Of a stretch of 64,000 nt of DNA, positions 44,050 through 53,213 are shown piece after piece. The notes under the pieces are model-generated. The model saw only the letters and a list, made by a program, of their open reading frames with translations. It did not search any database and had not been told where the DNA came from. Position 1 is the first letter of the stretch. The number at the start of each line of letters is the position of its first letter. The DNA is from Lysobacteraceae bacterium (GTDB lineage: Bacteria > Pseudomonadota > Gammaproteobacteria > Xanthomonadales > Rhodanobacteraceae), in assembly GCA_028871555.1 (NCBI GenBank), contig JAGWNA010000001.1, positions 62,001 through 126,000 on the forward strand. The letters run 5' to 3'. The translations under genes and the position numbers were made by a program.

Positions 44050-44071
44050 TATGGACGTCCGGACGTCCATA
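44050..44071. promoter_or_regulatory. 22-bp perfect palindrome, likely operator
   Basis: The half-site TATGGACGTCC is followed directly by its reverse complement. It can also be read as two adjacent GGACGTCC octamers. It lies 103-124 bp upstream of the permease start and just past the stop of the hydroxylase gene. Symmetry of this quality in a short gap suggests binding of a dimeric repressor. The octamers share a GACGTC core with met boxes, but the flanks differ. Confidence 0.5.
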
Positions 44072-44093
44072 CAATTCCACTATCCGGATGGTT

Positions 44094-45338
44094 TCACGCA
44101 GCTCCGGCGGCAAATACCGCGCGCCGTCCAAGCACCGCCATGCTGGCCGCGGACCACAACGCCAGCGGCAGCGCCAGACGGACATCCGGATGGCCGATGC
44201 CGAACCAGCCGCCGGGCATCCACGGCAGCAGCGCGGTGACCAGCAGCCGCCCCCACTCGAGCCATCGGCCACGGCGGCGCCCCTCCATCAATGCGCCCAG
44301 CACGACAAGGCCGGCCAGCAGATAGCCGGCGTAGCCCAGCAGGGTCGGCAGGCTCGCCGTGCCGCTGAGGCCGAGGAAATGGGTCGTCATGCCCAGCAGC
44401 AGGGCGAACTGCGCGAGGCAGTAGATCGTCAGCGCGTCCGTCATCGGCGGATCGAAGCGCTCGCGATGCAGATCGAACTGCGGCTTCGGGAAGCGCGCCG
44501 CCACATCGGCCGGCCGCCAGCCCGGCGGCTTGATCCACACCAGCAGCTTGTCGCGCCAGCGCCGCGCGTGCCACGCGTCCTTCGCGCTCGCCCAGTACAC
44601 CTCGGCGTTCGCCCACAGCGGGTTCCAGCTGCGCAACGGCGAACGGGTGCCGTACACCGGCGGATCGCGATCGTCCTCCTCGATGAAGGTGCCGAACAGG
44701 CGGTCCCACACGATCAGGATGCCGCCGTAGTTGTGGTCCAGATAGCGGTCGTTCACCGCATGATGGGCGCGATGGTTCGACGGCGAACAGAACACCCGGT
44801 CGAACCAGCCGAGCCGCCCGACCAGCTCGGTGTGCACCCAGAACTGGTACAGCAGGTCGATAAGCGCCACTGCCACGAACACTTCGAACGGAATGCCCAG
44901 CAGCGCCAGCGGCAGGTAGAACAGCCAGCCCAGCAGCATGCCGCTGGCGGTCTGGCGCAGTGCCGTGGAAAGGTTGTAATGCTCGCTCTGGTGATGCACC
45001 ACATGCGCGGCCCACAGGATGTTGACCTCGTGTCCCGCGCGATGCAGCCAGTAGTAGCAGAAGTCGTACAGCACCAGCGCGCCGAGCCATACCCACACGC
45101 TGTCGGCCGGCAACCGCCACAGCGCCAGATGCCCGGCGCACCATGCGTAGATGCCGAACGTCAGCAGCTTGGTGAACACCGCGGCGATCTGCGAGATCAC
45201 GCCCAGCGCCAGGCTGTTGACCGCATCGGCGCTGCGGTACACGGAAACCCCGCGCAACCTCGCCAGCAGCAGCTCCAGCGCGATCAGCAGGAAAAACACC
45301 GGCGTCGCCCAGGTGATGACCAGTGCCTGCGTATTCAT
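44094..45338 (-). CDS. sterol desaturase/fatty-acid hydroxylase family protein
   Basis: A 414-residue membrane di-iron enzyme. The three histidine boxes are clear: HRAGH at 99-103, HVVHH at 112-116 and HRAHH at 189-193, with further ligands near His169 and His202 (DHNYGG). Several helices flank them, and about 150 C-terminal residues form extra helices. It resembles the alkylglycerol-monooxygenase-like branch and should hydroxylate or desaturate a lipid using oxygen. The ATG at 45338 has GGAG 6 bases upstream and is preferred to one four codons earlier. Confidence 0.88.
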   Translation of the reverse strand: MNTQALVITWATPVFFLLIALELLLARLRGVSVYRSADAVNSLALGVISQIAAVFTKLLTFGIYAWCAGHLALWRLPADSVWVWLGALVLYDFCYYWLHRAGHEVNILWAAHVVHHQSEHYNLSTALRQTASGMLLGWLFYLPLALLGIPFEVFVAVALIDLLYQFWVHTELVGRLGWFDRVFCSPSNHRAHHAVNDRYLDHNYGGILIVWDRLFGTFIEEDDRDPPVYGTRSPLRSWNPLWANAEVYWASAKDAWHARRWRDKLLVWIKPPGWRPADVAARFPKPQFDLHRERFDPPMTDALTIYCLAQFALLLGMTTHFLGLSGTASLPTLLGYAGYLLAGLVVLGALMEGRRRGRWLEWGRLLVTALLPWMPGGWFGIGHPDVRLALPLALWSAASMAVLGRRAVFAAGAA

Positions 45339-45419
45339 ACCGCACTCCATTGGAGGAACTGTGTGATCTTAGCGTCGCGGCGGCGGCGGCGCCGTCCGCC
45401 CGCCGCGGCCGCCGGTTTC

Positions 45420-46493
45420 TCAACCGCGCGGGGCATGGCCGTCCACCGCCTTGCGCCCGATCGCCGGGGCGTCGGTGAAGAACGCATCGATGCCTGCCGC
45501 GAGTCCGGCGCGGATGTCGGCGATCGCGCCGGCCTCGTTGCACGTCGCCGGATCGCTGCCCTGCCACAGGCTCTTCGGCAGGAAATGGTTCTCCGGACGG
45601 AACGTGTACGGGTGCACTTCCAGCCCCGCGGCGTGGGCGTCGCGCACCAGCGCGGTGGGCGGCCCGAACCGTCCTTGCGCATCGAGCGGAACGATCGCGC
45701 GGATGTGCGGGCCGATCGCATCGGCATAGCCGGCGACCTCACGCAGGCCGGCCGGCGTCATCATCCGCGCATAGGTCGGCTCGTCGTCGCCGGCCGCCAC
45801 CACGTCCCAGGGCCGCTCGGCGGGATCGCCCAGCAATTGCAGCAGGCGGATATTGGAGCGGCGGCTCGACGACCCCATGCCGTCGAGCCGGCCGCGCAGA
45901 TGGCGCAGGTTGCCGATCTCGAAGGACTGGATCTCCACCGGCGCGCTGCGCGTGTACGCATGGGCCGCCAGCTCGGCCAGCAGCCGGTCTTCCATCGCCA
46001 GATCCAGCGCGCGGAAATAACTGCCGTGCTTGATCTCCGGGATGATGCCGATCACGCGACCACATGCCGCCGACCCGGCCGCCGCCAGCGCGATGATCTC
46101 GGCCAGCGTGGGGATCTCGAACCGGCCGTCGTGCCGGGTGCCACGCAGCTGCGGCAGGCGCTCCCGCGCGCGCAGGGTCTTCAGCTCGGCCAGGGTGAAG
46201 TCCTCGCTGAACCAGCCGCTGACGGGCTGGCCATCCACGATCTTGCAAGTCTTGCGCACCGCGAATTCGGGGTGGCCGGCCACGTCGGTGGTGCTGCCGA
46301 TCTCGTTCTCGTGGCGCGCCACCATCACGCCGTCCCTGGTCATCACCAGATCCGGCTCGATGAAGTCGGCGCCGTCGGCGATCGCCCGGCGGTAGGCCGC
46401 CAGCGTGTGCTCCGGCCGCAGCGCGCTGGCACCGCGGTGGGCGATCACCAGCACCCGGCCGGCCAGTGGCGATTCGTGCGTGCGGACATGCAT
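45420..46493 (-). CDS. glycerophosphodiester phosphodiesterase
   Basis: A 357-residue TIM-barrel phosphodiesterase. VLVIAHRGASALRPEHT holds the catalytic His19 and Arg20, and ADFIEPDLVMTRDGVMVARHE carries the metal-binding Glu/Asp and second His. IGIIPEIKH and the C-terminal GIDAFFTDAP complete the GlpQ/UgpQ pattern. It hydrolyses glycerophosphodiesters to glycerol-3-phosphate and an alcohol. There is no signal peptide, so it is probably cytosolic. The ATG at 46493 has AAGGG upstream. It lies 40 bases after the LTA-synthase-like gene and is probably cotranscribed with it. Confidence 0.9.
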   Translation of the reverse strand: MHVRTHESPLAGRVLVIAHRGASALRPEHTLAAYRRAIADGADFIEPDLVMTRDGVMVARHENEIGSTTDVAGHPEFAVRKTCKIVDGQPVSGWFSEDFTLAELKTLRARERLPQLRGTRHDGRFEIPTLAEIIALAAAGSAACGRVIGIIPEIKHGSYFRALDLAMEDRLLAELAAHAYTRSAPVEIQSFEIGNLRHLRGRLDGMGSSSRRSNIRLLQLLGDPAERPWDVVAAGDDEPTYARMMTPAGLREVAGYADAIGPHIRAIVPLDAQGRFGPPTALVRDAHAAGLEVHPYTFRPENHFLPKSLWQGSDPATCNEAGAIADIRAGLAAGIDAFFTDAPAIGRKAVDGHAPRG

Positions 46494-46533
46494 CAGCGAA
46501 CCCTTCATTGCGTCTGCGCGGCGGTCGACCCGA

Positions 46534-48246
46534 TCACTGATAGACATGCAGCCGGTCGAAGATCCACGCATGATACGAGGCCAGCAGGCCGGGTATCGCG
46601 CAATCGTCGTACAGGCCATTGCAGCGCCTGCGCAGCGCGGTTTCGGCCGCAAAATAGGGGTCTTCCGGCAAGCCGGCCGCCTGCATCACCATGCTGGGCA
46701 GGAAGGCGATGTCGAGCACCGGGTAGCTGGGCAGCGGCGCACCGGCGACGTTGCTCTTGATCATGTAATAGGTAAGGAAGTCCCGCTCCGGCTGCAGCGC
46801 GGCGGGCAGCCGGCGTGGCAGGCCGCGGATCAGGCCGCCGAAGGACGGCTGATGGTCGCCGAAGTGCACCAGCACGGTGGGCTGCGCACGGTCGAGGAAA
46901 ACGTGCTCCAGCGTGCGCATGGCCGCGGCGGAGTCGCGCAGGCGCGCCAGGTAAGTGTCGAAATTGAGCGCGGCAGCCGATGTCAGGCCGTGCAACAGGC
47001 CGCGATAGGGCGGCGGCAGCGACGACATCGGGTCGTCGTCGTGCGGACCGTGCTGGTTCAGCGTCAGGATCATCAGGAACACCGGCTGGCCGGGTTTCTT
47101 CACCTTGTCGTAAATGCGCCTGGCGGCGGCGAACATCTGCGCGTCGCTCTCCTCCCATTCGGCCAGGCCGAGTTCGCCGGCGCCGTACAGGTGATCGAAG
47201 CCGTAGGCTTGGTAGGCATTGCGCCCGTTGATGAAGCCGGCCGAAGTCGGATAGATGCCGATCGTGACGTAGCCCAGCCGCCGCAGCTGCTGCGCCAGGG
47301 CGTCGCGCACATGCGGCGCCAGCACGTACGGCGCATACATCCCGCCCGGCCCGAAGATGTCCTGCGGCATGCCGGTCAGCGCCGCGAACTCGCTCACCCA
47401 GGTACCGCCGCCGAAGGTGTGCACGCGCAGTACGCCGTGTGCCCGGGTGCGGGCTCCGGCCCGGAACAGCGATACGCGGCATTGCGGAACGTTGCAGTCG
47501 GTGTAGTTCGCCGGATCGAACGTGCTCTCCTCCAGCACCTGCACGATGTCCGGGTAGGATGACCGCGGCGCGCCCGGCGCGCCCAGCGCGGTCGCCGCCC
47601 ACTGCCGTTCCGCCTCGGCGTCGCTGGCCAGCGCCGGCAGATGCACATCGGCGTCGTCGAAGTTGACGAAGAAGTTGGTCAACTGGGCGTCGTCGGACAA
47701 TTTTTCCCAGACGCTCCTGGCATGCACGGCCGCGAACGGGCCGCTGGGCAGCATGCATGCCCAGAACGCCAGCACGGACACTGCCGCCCCGCCGACGCGC
47801 AGCGCGAATGCGGCCTGCGCACCGCGGCCGAAGGGCAGCCGCCGATCCCAGTGCCAGAACAGCCACAGCAGCGGCGGCGGCACCAGGAAAAGGGCGATGC
47901 CCAGCGCGTACAGGTGCGGATAGTGGCGCAAGGTATCGAACAGGCTGGTGCGCGCGTAGTAGACGAAATCCGCCGGCATCAGCGACGAGTCGAGATAGCG
48001 CAGCTTCAGCACCGAGACGAACTTGAGCAGCAGGAACAGGCCGCCACCGACGATCAGCGCCATGCCCGGACGCGCGAACGCAAAAAGCAGCACCCCCGAC
48101 GCGCACAACATCAGCGCAAGAATGAACCCCCGCTGCAGCGGCTGCGGTTCGCGCAGCGCCGTTGCCGCGACGCACAGCGCAAAGAAGGCCAGCGCGCACA
48201 GCGCCACCAGCCGTGCCCGCGTGAAGCCTGACCAGATCCTGCGCAT
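46534..48246 (-). CDS. LTA synthase-family membrane phosphoglycerol transferase-like protein
   Basis: A 570-residue protein with four or five N-terminal helices (residues about 13-165) and a periplasmic alkaline-phosphatase-superfamily domain. VQVLEESTFDP gives the first metal Glu, GGGTWVSEFAALTGMPQ contains the likely Thr nucleophile, and VLVHFGDHQP gives the Asp/His pair. This is the LtaS/OpgB architecture that moves phosphoglycerol (or phosphoethanolamine) onto envelope glycans. In a Gram-negative it most likely modifies periplasmic glucans or lipopolysaccharide. AGGGGG lies 10 bases before the ATG. It is divergent from the cyclic phosphodiesterase gene. Confidence 0.8.
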   Translation of the reverse strand: MRRIWSGFTRARLVALCALAFFALCVAATALREPQPLQRGFILALMLCASGVLLFAFARPGMALIVGGGLFLLLKFVSVLKLRYLDSSLMPADFVYYARTSLFDTLRHYPHLYALGIALFLVPPPLLWLFWHWDRRLPFGRGAQAAFALRVGGAAVSVLAFWACMLPSGPFAAVHARSVWEKLSDDAQLTNFFVNFDDADVHLPALASDAEAERQWAATALGAPGAPRSSYPDIVQVLEESTFDPANYTDCNVPQCRVSLFRAGARTRAHGVLRVHTFGGGTWVSEFAALTGMPQDIFGPGGMYAPYVLAPHVRDALAQQLRRLGYVTIGIYPTSAGFINGRNAYQAYGFDHLYGAGELGLAEWEESDAQMFAAARRIYDKVKKPGQPVFLMILTLNQHGPHDDDPMSSLPPPYRGLLHGLTSAAALNFDTYLARLRDSAAAMRTLEHVFLDRAQPTVLVHFGDHQPSFGGLIRGLPRRLPAALQPERDFLTYYMIKSNVAGAPLPSYPVLDIAFLPSMVMQAAGLPEDPYFAAETALRRRCNGLYDDCAIPGLLASYHAWIFDRLHVYQ

Positions 48247-48482
48247 GGATTGCAAGCCCCCTGGGACTCGGCTGTAACCTGCGTGACATCTTACGGTCTT
48301 GCGCGGGCAATGGTTCACTGGCAGGCGCAGCTCGTTGCGCTGCCGTTGGGGAACGTCGAGCCGTCTGACCCGCCGGCTGCCGCGGTAGCCTGCAATCATC
48401 GCCGCGTGCACCGTACGACGGGATGCCATGCCGATCTGCTAGCTTTCGCCGCAAGCGCCCGCACGCCTGCCACGGAACCATC

Positions 48483-50471
48483 ATGTCGCCACGCTTCGCT
48501 TCGCTGCCCGCCCTGGTTGCCACCATCCTGCTTGCCGGTTGCGCCGGCCATCCCCGGCAAGCGGCCAAACTGCCGGACGGCACGCGCGCGAACGTGGCGA
48601 TCCTGGAGACCACCGACATCCATTCGAACGTGCTGAGCTACGACTACTACAAGCTCAGGCCGGACCACTCGCTGGGTTATGAACGCACCGCCACGCTGAT
48701 CCACCGCGCCCGCGAACAGTTCGCGAACAGCTTTCTGTTCGACGACGGCGACACCATCCAGGGCAGCGTGCTGGCGGACTATCAGGCGCTGGCGAAACCG
48801 CCGGCCTGCGACCACGAACTGGCGATCTACCGCGTGATGGATGCAGTGGGCTACGACGGCGGCACGATCGGCAACCACGAATTCAACTACGGCCTGACAT
48901 TCCTGTCACGGGTCACCGGCACGCCGATGAACGTCGCCGGCGGCATGCAGCGGCATTGCGCCGGACCGCACTTTCCGCTGGTGCTGGCCAATGTCTACAG
49001 CGCGCGCGACGGCGCGCCGGTCTTCAAGCCGTGGACCATCGTGACCAGGACCATCGCGGCCTACACGCCTGACGGCAGCCGGATCGAAGTGCCGCTGCGC
49101 GTCGGCATCATCGGTTTCGCGCCGCCGCCGATCATGCTCTGGGACAGGCAGCATCTGGCCGGCAAGGTCGCCGTCAGCGGCGTGGTCGAGGCGGCCCGGA
49201 AATACCTGCCGCAGATCAGGGCGCAGCATCCGGATCTGGTGGTGGCGCTCCTGCACGGCGGCCTGAATACCGCACCGTACGACGCCGGCATGGAAAACGG
49301 CGGCTGGTATCTGGCCGCCGTGCCGGGCATCGACGTGCTGCTGCTCGGTCATTCGCACACCGAGTTCCCCGGCCCGCGCTACGCGGGCATGAAGGATGTC
49401 GACGCCGCGCGCGGCTTCGTGCGTGGCGTGCCGGCGGTGATGGGCGGTTTCTTCGGCAAGGATCTGGGCGTGATCCAGCTGGTGCTTGACCGCAGGCATG
49501 GCCGCTGGGTGATCGATCGCGGCGAAACCCACAGCGAGGTGCGGCCAATCTGCCCGCAGAAGAACCAGTGCGTACCCGCCGATCCGGCCATTGCGCCGCT
49601 GGTCGAAAAAGCGCACCGGGCGGCGATCGCCTACGTCAACACGCCGATCGGCGAGAGCACGCTGCGCATGAGCAGCTACTTCGCCGACGAGGGCAACATG
49701 ACCGCGCTGGCGCCGGTCAATGCCGCCCAGGCCGATTACGTGCGCAGCGCGCTGCCGCGGCTGCGCCCGGAGCTGGCGAACTTGCCGGTGCTGTCGGCCG
49801 CGGCCGCCTTTCGCACCGGCTTCGGCGGACCGGAGGATTACACCGACGTCGCGCCCGGCCCGCTCACCCTGCGCAGCGCCGCCGACCTGTACTTCTATCC
49901 GAACACGCTCGCCGCGGTGAAGATCGACGGTGCCGGTCTCAAGGCGTGGCTGGAGAAGTCCGCCCAGCGCTTCAACCGCATCGATCCGGAAAAAAGCGGC
50001 GAGCAGCCGCTGATCAACGCCCACTACGTCGGCTACAACTTCGACCAGATCCAGGGCGGCATCCGTTACGTCATCGATGTGTCGCGCCCGGTCGGCCAGC
50101 GCATCACGTCACTGACGTATCACGGCAGGCCGGTGCTGCCGGGTCAATCGTTCATCGTGGCCACCAACAACTACCGCGCCGACGGCGGCGGCCATTTCCC
50201 GGGCCTCGACGGCAGCAACATCGTGCTGGCCGCGCCGGACGGCACCCGCGAGATCCTGGCGCAGTGGCTGCAACGCCACCGGCATCTCGGCGCGGCGGAC
50301 CTGGAGCCGACCTCGTGGCGTTTCGCGCCACTGAAGACGCATGCCGCCGTGGTATTCACCGGCGCCAGCAGCAAGCTCGATGCAGCCCGCGCCGCCGGCC
50401 TCCACGACATCCGCCTGGTGCGGGATCACGGCGATGGCACGGCAACCTACGCGATCGATCTTTCGCACTGA
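48483..50471 (+). CDS. 2',3'-cyclic nucleotide phosphodiesterase/3'-nucleotidase-type lipoprotein
   Basis: A 662-residue exported metallophosphatase. The signal ends in a lipobox (ILLAGC), so unlike classical CpdB it should be a lipoprotein. The metallophosphatase domain shows ETTDIHSN, FDDGDTIQGS, GNHEFNYG, LLHGG and GHSHTEFPG, in order. The C-terminal 5'-nucleotidase domain contains NVAGGMQ-independent substrate-site sequence such as DLYFYPNTLAAVKIDG and FIVATNNYRADGGGHF. It would recover nucleosides and phosphate from nucleotides in the periplasm. The ATG at 48483 directly precedes the signal peptide. Confidence 0.87.
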   Translation: MSPRFASLPALVATILLAGCAGHPRQAAKLPDGTRANVAILETTDIHSNVLSYDYYKLRPDHSLGYERTATLIHRAREQFANSFLFDDGDTIQGSVLADYQALAKPPACDHELAIYRVMDAVGYDGGTIGNHEFNYGLTFLSRVTGTPMNVAGGMQRHCAGPHFPLVLANVYSARDGAPVFKPWTIVTRTIAAYTPDGSRIEVPLRVGIIGFAPPPIMLWDRQHLAGKVAVSGVVEAARKYLPQIRAQHPDLVVALLHGGLNTAPYDAGMENGGWYLAAVPGIDVLLLGHSHTEFPGPRYAGMKDVDAARGFVRGVPAVMGGFFGKDLGVIQLVLDRRHGRWVIDRGETHSEVRPICPQKNQCVPADPAIAPLVEKAHRAAIAYVNTPIGESTLRMSSYFADEGNMTALAPVNAAQADYVRSALPRLRPELANLPVLSAAAAFRTGFGGPEDYTDVAPGPLTLRSAADLYFYPNTLAAVKIDGAGLKAWLEKSAQRFNRIDPEKSGEQPLINAHYVGYNFDQIQGGIRYVIDVSRPVGQRITSLTYHGRPVLPGQSFIVATNNYRADGGGHFPGLDGSNIVLAAPDGTREILAQWLQRHRHLGAADLEPTSWRFAPLKTHAAVVFTGASSKLDAARAAGLHDIRLVRDHGDGTATYAIDLSH

Positions 50472-50490
50472 TCGAAAGCGGATGGGTGAA

Positions 50491-50506
50491 CGGCATGCAC
50501 ATGCCG
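50491..50506. terminator. hairpin after the nucleotidase gene
   Basis: CGGCATG and CATGCCG with a 2-base loop, 20 bases past the stop codon. No T-run follows, so terminator function is only possible. Confidence 0.3.
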
Positions 50507-50627
50507 GAACCGCTGACCTGCGCCGTGCGGCGATCGGATCGGCCTGCAACGACTCGCCGCAAGCGCCGGGAGCAAGCGGGCGACACTTGTTCCCTTGCGA
50601 GGAAACCCTTTGCCGTGCTCCCGGCCG

Positions 50628-50647
50628 ACCAGAGTCCGACAGGCTGC
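50628..50647. repeat. solitary terminal arm of the 162-bp palindromic repeat
   Basis: ACCAGAGTCCGACAGGCTGC matches the right-hand end of the repeat that begins two bases later, so it forms a perfect 20-bp inverted repeat with that element's left end (50650-50669). It looks like a leftover arm of a second, mostly lost copy or a rearranged end. Confidence 0.7.
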
Positions 50648-50649
50648 TG

Positions 50650-50811
50650 GCAGCCTGTCGGACTCTGGTGGTCGAGGCGAGAATGCGGCTGTGCGAGGAC
50701 AGATTTCCGCCGCTTCGCCGGCCCATAGTGGTTCTATGGGTCAAGAAGCGGCGGAAATAGGGACCGCACAGACGGATTCGCAGCCCGGCCGACCAGAGTC
50801 CGGCAGGCTGC
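50650..50811 (+). repeat. 162-bp imperfect-palindrome repeat, copy 1
   Basis: The terminal arms GCAGCCTGTCGGACTCTGGT and ACCAGAGTCCGGCAGGCTGC are inverted repeats (19 of 20). The interior is also self-complementary: ATTTCCGCCGCTTC pairs perfectly with GAAGCGGCGGAAAT, and the apex is CCCATAG/CTATGGG around 5 bases. The whole unit can thus fold into one long hairpin. A second copy about 85% identical by hand alignment, 163 bp, lies at 55199-55361 in the opposite orientation. It carries no gene and looks like a small non-autonomous (MITE-like) element. It ends four bases before the next start codon. Confidence 0.8.
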
Positions 50812-50815
50812 TAGC

Positions 50816-52096
50816 ATGGGCAACCGCCCTTTTCCAGCTCCCCTCCCCCCGCGCAGCCTGATGACCCACACGCCTGAGCTCTCCGCCAACGAGGTGCAAA
50901 CCTCGTCCCCTCCGTTGCTCGGGCTGTCCGCGCTTTTGCGCGCCGCCTTCCAGGACGAAGACCTGACGGTTCACGTGCCGGCCCTGATGGCACGCGCCGA
51001 AAGCGCCGGCGATGCCTACGCCATGCTGGACCTGGCCCTGATCCTGCAGCTGCGCTTCCAGAAGGAAAGCGGGCTTGCCGTGCTCGGCGAGGCGTTGAAG
51101 ATCAGGCAGCTTTTCCGTATCGCCAGCGGCGATGAAAACGCCCTGCACCTGCTGGTGATCAAGACTGCGGGCGACCTGATGGCGAACACGCCGCTGGAGT
51201 GCCTGCTCGACGATGCCGGCATCACCATCGACGTGCTTTACGTCGGTCCGGAGCTGCCGTGGCCGGAGCGGTTGCCGCCGCACGACCTGGTGTTCGTGGC
51301 GATCAGCGAGGCGGATGCGCACCGCGCCCTGCTGGACCGGCTGGCGACGTACCTGCAGCACTGGCCACGCCCGGTGCTCAACCTGCCGCAGCGCATTCCA
51401 CGGCTGTCGCGCGACCGGGCCTTCGAGGTGCTGCGCGACGTGCCGGGCATCTGCATGACCACCACCTCCCGCATCGATCGCCAAGCGCTGCAGCAGCTGG
51501 CGCACGAGGGGTCGATCGATCAACCGGTGATGCCCGGCATCCGGTTTCCGGTCATCCTGCGGCCACTGGGCTCGCATGCCGGCACCGACCTGTGCCGGAT
51601 CGATGGCGCGCAAGACATCGCCGCGTATCTGCAAGGCGTCGAGGCAGCGCAGTTTTTCGTCGCCAATTTCATCGATTACGCGTCGGCCGACGGTCTGTTC
51701 CGCAAGCTCCGTGTGGTGCAGATCGACGGCCGCGCCTTCGTCTGCCACATGGGCATTTCCGGGCACTGGATGGTCCACTATCCCTACGAGGAAATGAAAG
51801 CCGATGCCGGCCGGCGCCAGGAGGAAGCCGCGATGATGGCGAACTTCGACGATGACTTCGCGATTCGCCATCGCGATGCGCTGGCCGCGATACACGCGCG
51901 GTTCGGACTGGACTACGTGGGCTTCGACTGCGCACAGACCCGGGACGGCAGGCTGCTCATCTTCGAGATGGCCAATGCACTGGTGATCCACGCGATCGAC
52001 GATCCCGAAGTGTTCCCCTACAAGACCGCGCAGATGCACAAGGTGTTCGCCGCCTTCCTCGACATGCTGCAACGCAAGGCTCTTCCCCGCACCTGA
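50816..52096 (+). CDS. ATP-grasp-type protein with helical N-terminal domain
   Basis: A 426-residue protein. The first 110 residues are helical (LMARAESAGDAYAMLDLALI) with TPR-like character. The remainder resembles ATP-grasp ligases: FPVILRPLGSHAGTDLCRID for the ATP-binding lysine/arginine region, FFVANFIDYASADGLFRKLR, and GRLLIFEMANALVIHA for metal binding. ATP-grasp enzymes form amide or ester bonds from acyl-phosphates, but several residues are unusual here and activity is unproven. The first ATG lies 4 bases beyond the repeat element; an ATG 15 codons later (50861) is an alternative. It is followed at 22 bases by the serC homologue. Confidence 0.65.
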   Translation: MGNRPFPAPLPPRSLMTHTPELSANEVQTSSPPLLGLSALLRAAFQDEDLTVHVPALMARAESAGDAYAMLDLALILQLRFQKESGLAVLGEALKIRQLFRIASGDENALHLLVIKTAGDLMANTPLECLLDDAGITIDVLYVGPELPWPERLPPHDLVFVAISEADAHRALLDRLATYLQHWPRPVLNLPQRIPRLSRDRAFEVLRDVPGICMTTTSRIDRQALQQLAHEGSIDQPVMPGIRFPVILRPLGSHAGTDLCRIDGAQDIAAYLQGVEAAQFFVANFIDYASADGLFRKLRVVQIDGRAFVCHMGISGHWMVHYPYEEMKADAGRRQEEAAMMANFDDDFAIRHRDALAAIHARFGLDYVGFDCAQTRDGRLLIFEMANALVIHAIDDPEVFPYKTAQMHKVFAAFLDMLQRKALPRT

Positions 52097-52118
52097 TCCC
52101 CGGAAACTCATCACGATC

Positions 52119-53213
52119 ATGCTATCGAACCTGCTCAATTTTTCCGGCGGCCCGGGCGCCTTGCCGCCCTCGGTGCTGGACCAGACCCGGCGCGCGATCT
52201 CGGCCCTGCCCGACACCGGCATCTCGATCCTCGGCATGAGCCATCGCTCAGACTGGTTCAAGGCGCTGCTGCAGGAGGCGCAGGACAATATCCGCAGCCT
52301 GCTGGGCGTACCCGGGCGCTATCACATCCTGTTTCTGCAGGGCGGCAGCAGCCTGCAGTTCTCGATGATCCCGATGAACTTCGCCGCCGCACCCCGGGCG
52401 CCTGCGGAGTTCGTCGCCTCCGGTTACTGGAGTCGCAAGGCGATCGGCGAGGCGGCGGCCGTAGCGCCCACGCGCATCGTCTGGGATGGCGCGGACGGTG
52501 GCTACCGCCGTTTGCCGGTGTGGTCGTCGCTGGAGCGTTCGGCCCAATCGCCATTCCTGCACTACATCAGCAACGAGACCGTCGAGGGGCTGCAGTTTCG
52601 TGATGCGCCGCCGGACATCGGCGTGCCGCTGATCGCGGACATGTCCTCGGACTTCCTGTCGCGCCGCTTCGATGTCAACGACTACGCCATGATCTATGCG
52701 CATGCACAGAAAAACCTTGGCCCGGCCGGGGTCACCCTGACCCTGATCGACGACGCCATGCTGTCGCGGATTCCGGCCGGCCTGCCGCCGATGCTCGATT
52801 ACCGCACCCATGTCGAGCATGGCTCCAACTACAACACGCCGCCGGTGTTCTCGATCTACGTGCTCAACCTGGTCAGTCGCTGGCTGCGCGACGAGATCGG
52901 TGGCGTGGATGCGATGGAGGCGATCAACCGGCGCAAGGCGCAGACCTTGTACCAGGCACTGGAAAGGCATGCCGGCATGACCGAGATCCACGCCGACCCC
53001 GCGGCGCGTTCGGCGATGAACGTGGCCTTCCGCTTTCGCGACCCGGCCCTGCACGACGTGTTCCTGGCCGAGGCGCACGAGGCGGGCTTCTCCGGGCTGG
53101 AAGGGCATCGCTCGATCGGCGGCCTGCGCGCTTCGCTCTACAACGCCGTCAGCGAGCAGGCGGTGCGGCAACTGGCCGGGCTGATCGACGATTTCGCGCG
53201 GCGCCACGGCTGA
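52119..53213 (+). CDS. serC: phosphoserine aminotransferase homologue
   Basis: A 364-residue PLP aminotransferase closely similar to SerC. Matching blocks include NFSGGPGALPPSVL at the N-terminus, GMSHRSDWF with His42-Arg43, LFLQGGSSLQFSMIPMN, HYISNETVEGLQF, and YAHAQKNLGPAGVT with the PLP lysine at 198. The end GHRSIGGLRASLYNAVSEQAV is standard. SerC converts 3-phosphohydroxypyruvate to phosphoserine and also acts in pyridoxal synthesis. Here it is paired with an ATP-grasp gene rather than with pheA or aroA, so it may be a paralogue serving a specialised pathway. That point is inference. Confidence 0.88.
   Translation: MLSNLLNFSGGPGALPPSVLDQTRRAISALPDTGISILGMSHRSDWFKALLQEAQDNIRSLLGVPGRYHILFLQGGSSLQFSMIPMNFAAAPRAPAEFVASGYWSRKAIGEAAAVAPTRIVWDGADGGYRRLPVWSSLERSAQSPFLHYISNETVEGLQFRDAPPDIGVPLIADMSSDFLSRRFDVNDYAMIYAHAQKNLGPAGVTLTLIDDAMLSRIPAGLPPMLDYRTHVEHGSNYNTPPVFSIYVLNLVSRWLRDEIGGVDAMEAINRRKAQTLYQALERHAGMTEIHADPAARSAMNVAFRFRDPALHDVFLAEAHEAGFSGLEGHRSIGGLRASLYNAVSEQAVRQLAGLIDDFARRHG

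Noticed and set aside
44050-44071. MetJ met-box array
   Set aside because: The core GACGTC fits, but the outer bases are G/C instead of A/T, there are only two units, and the neighbour is a permease of unknown specificity.
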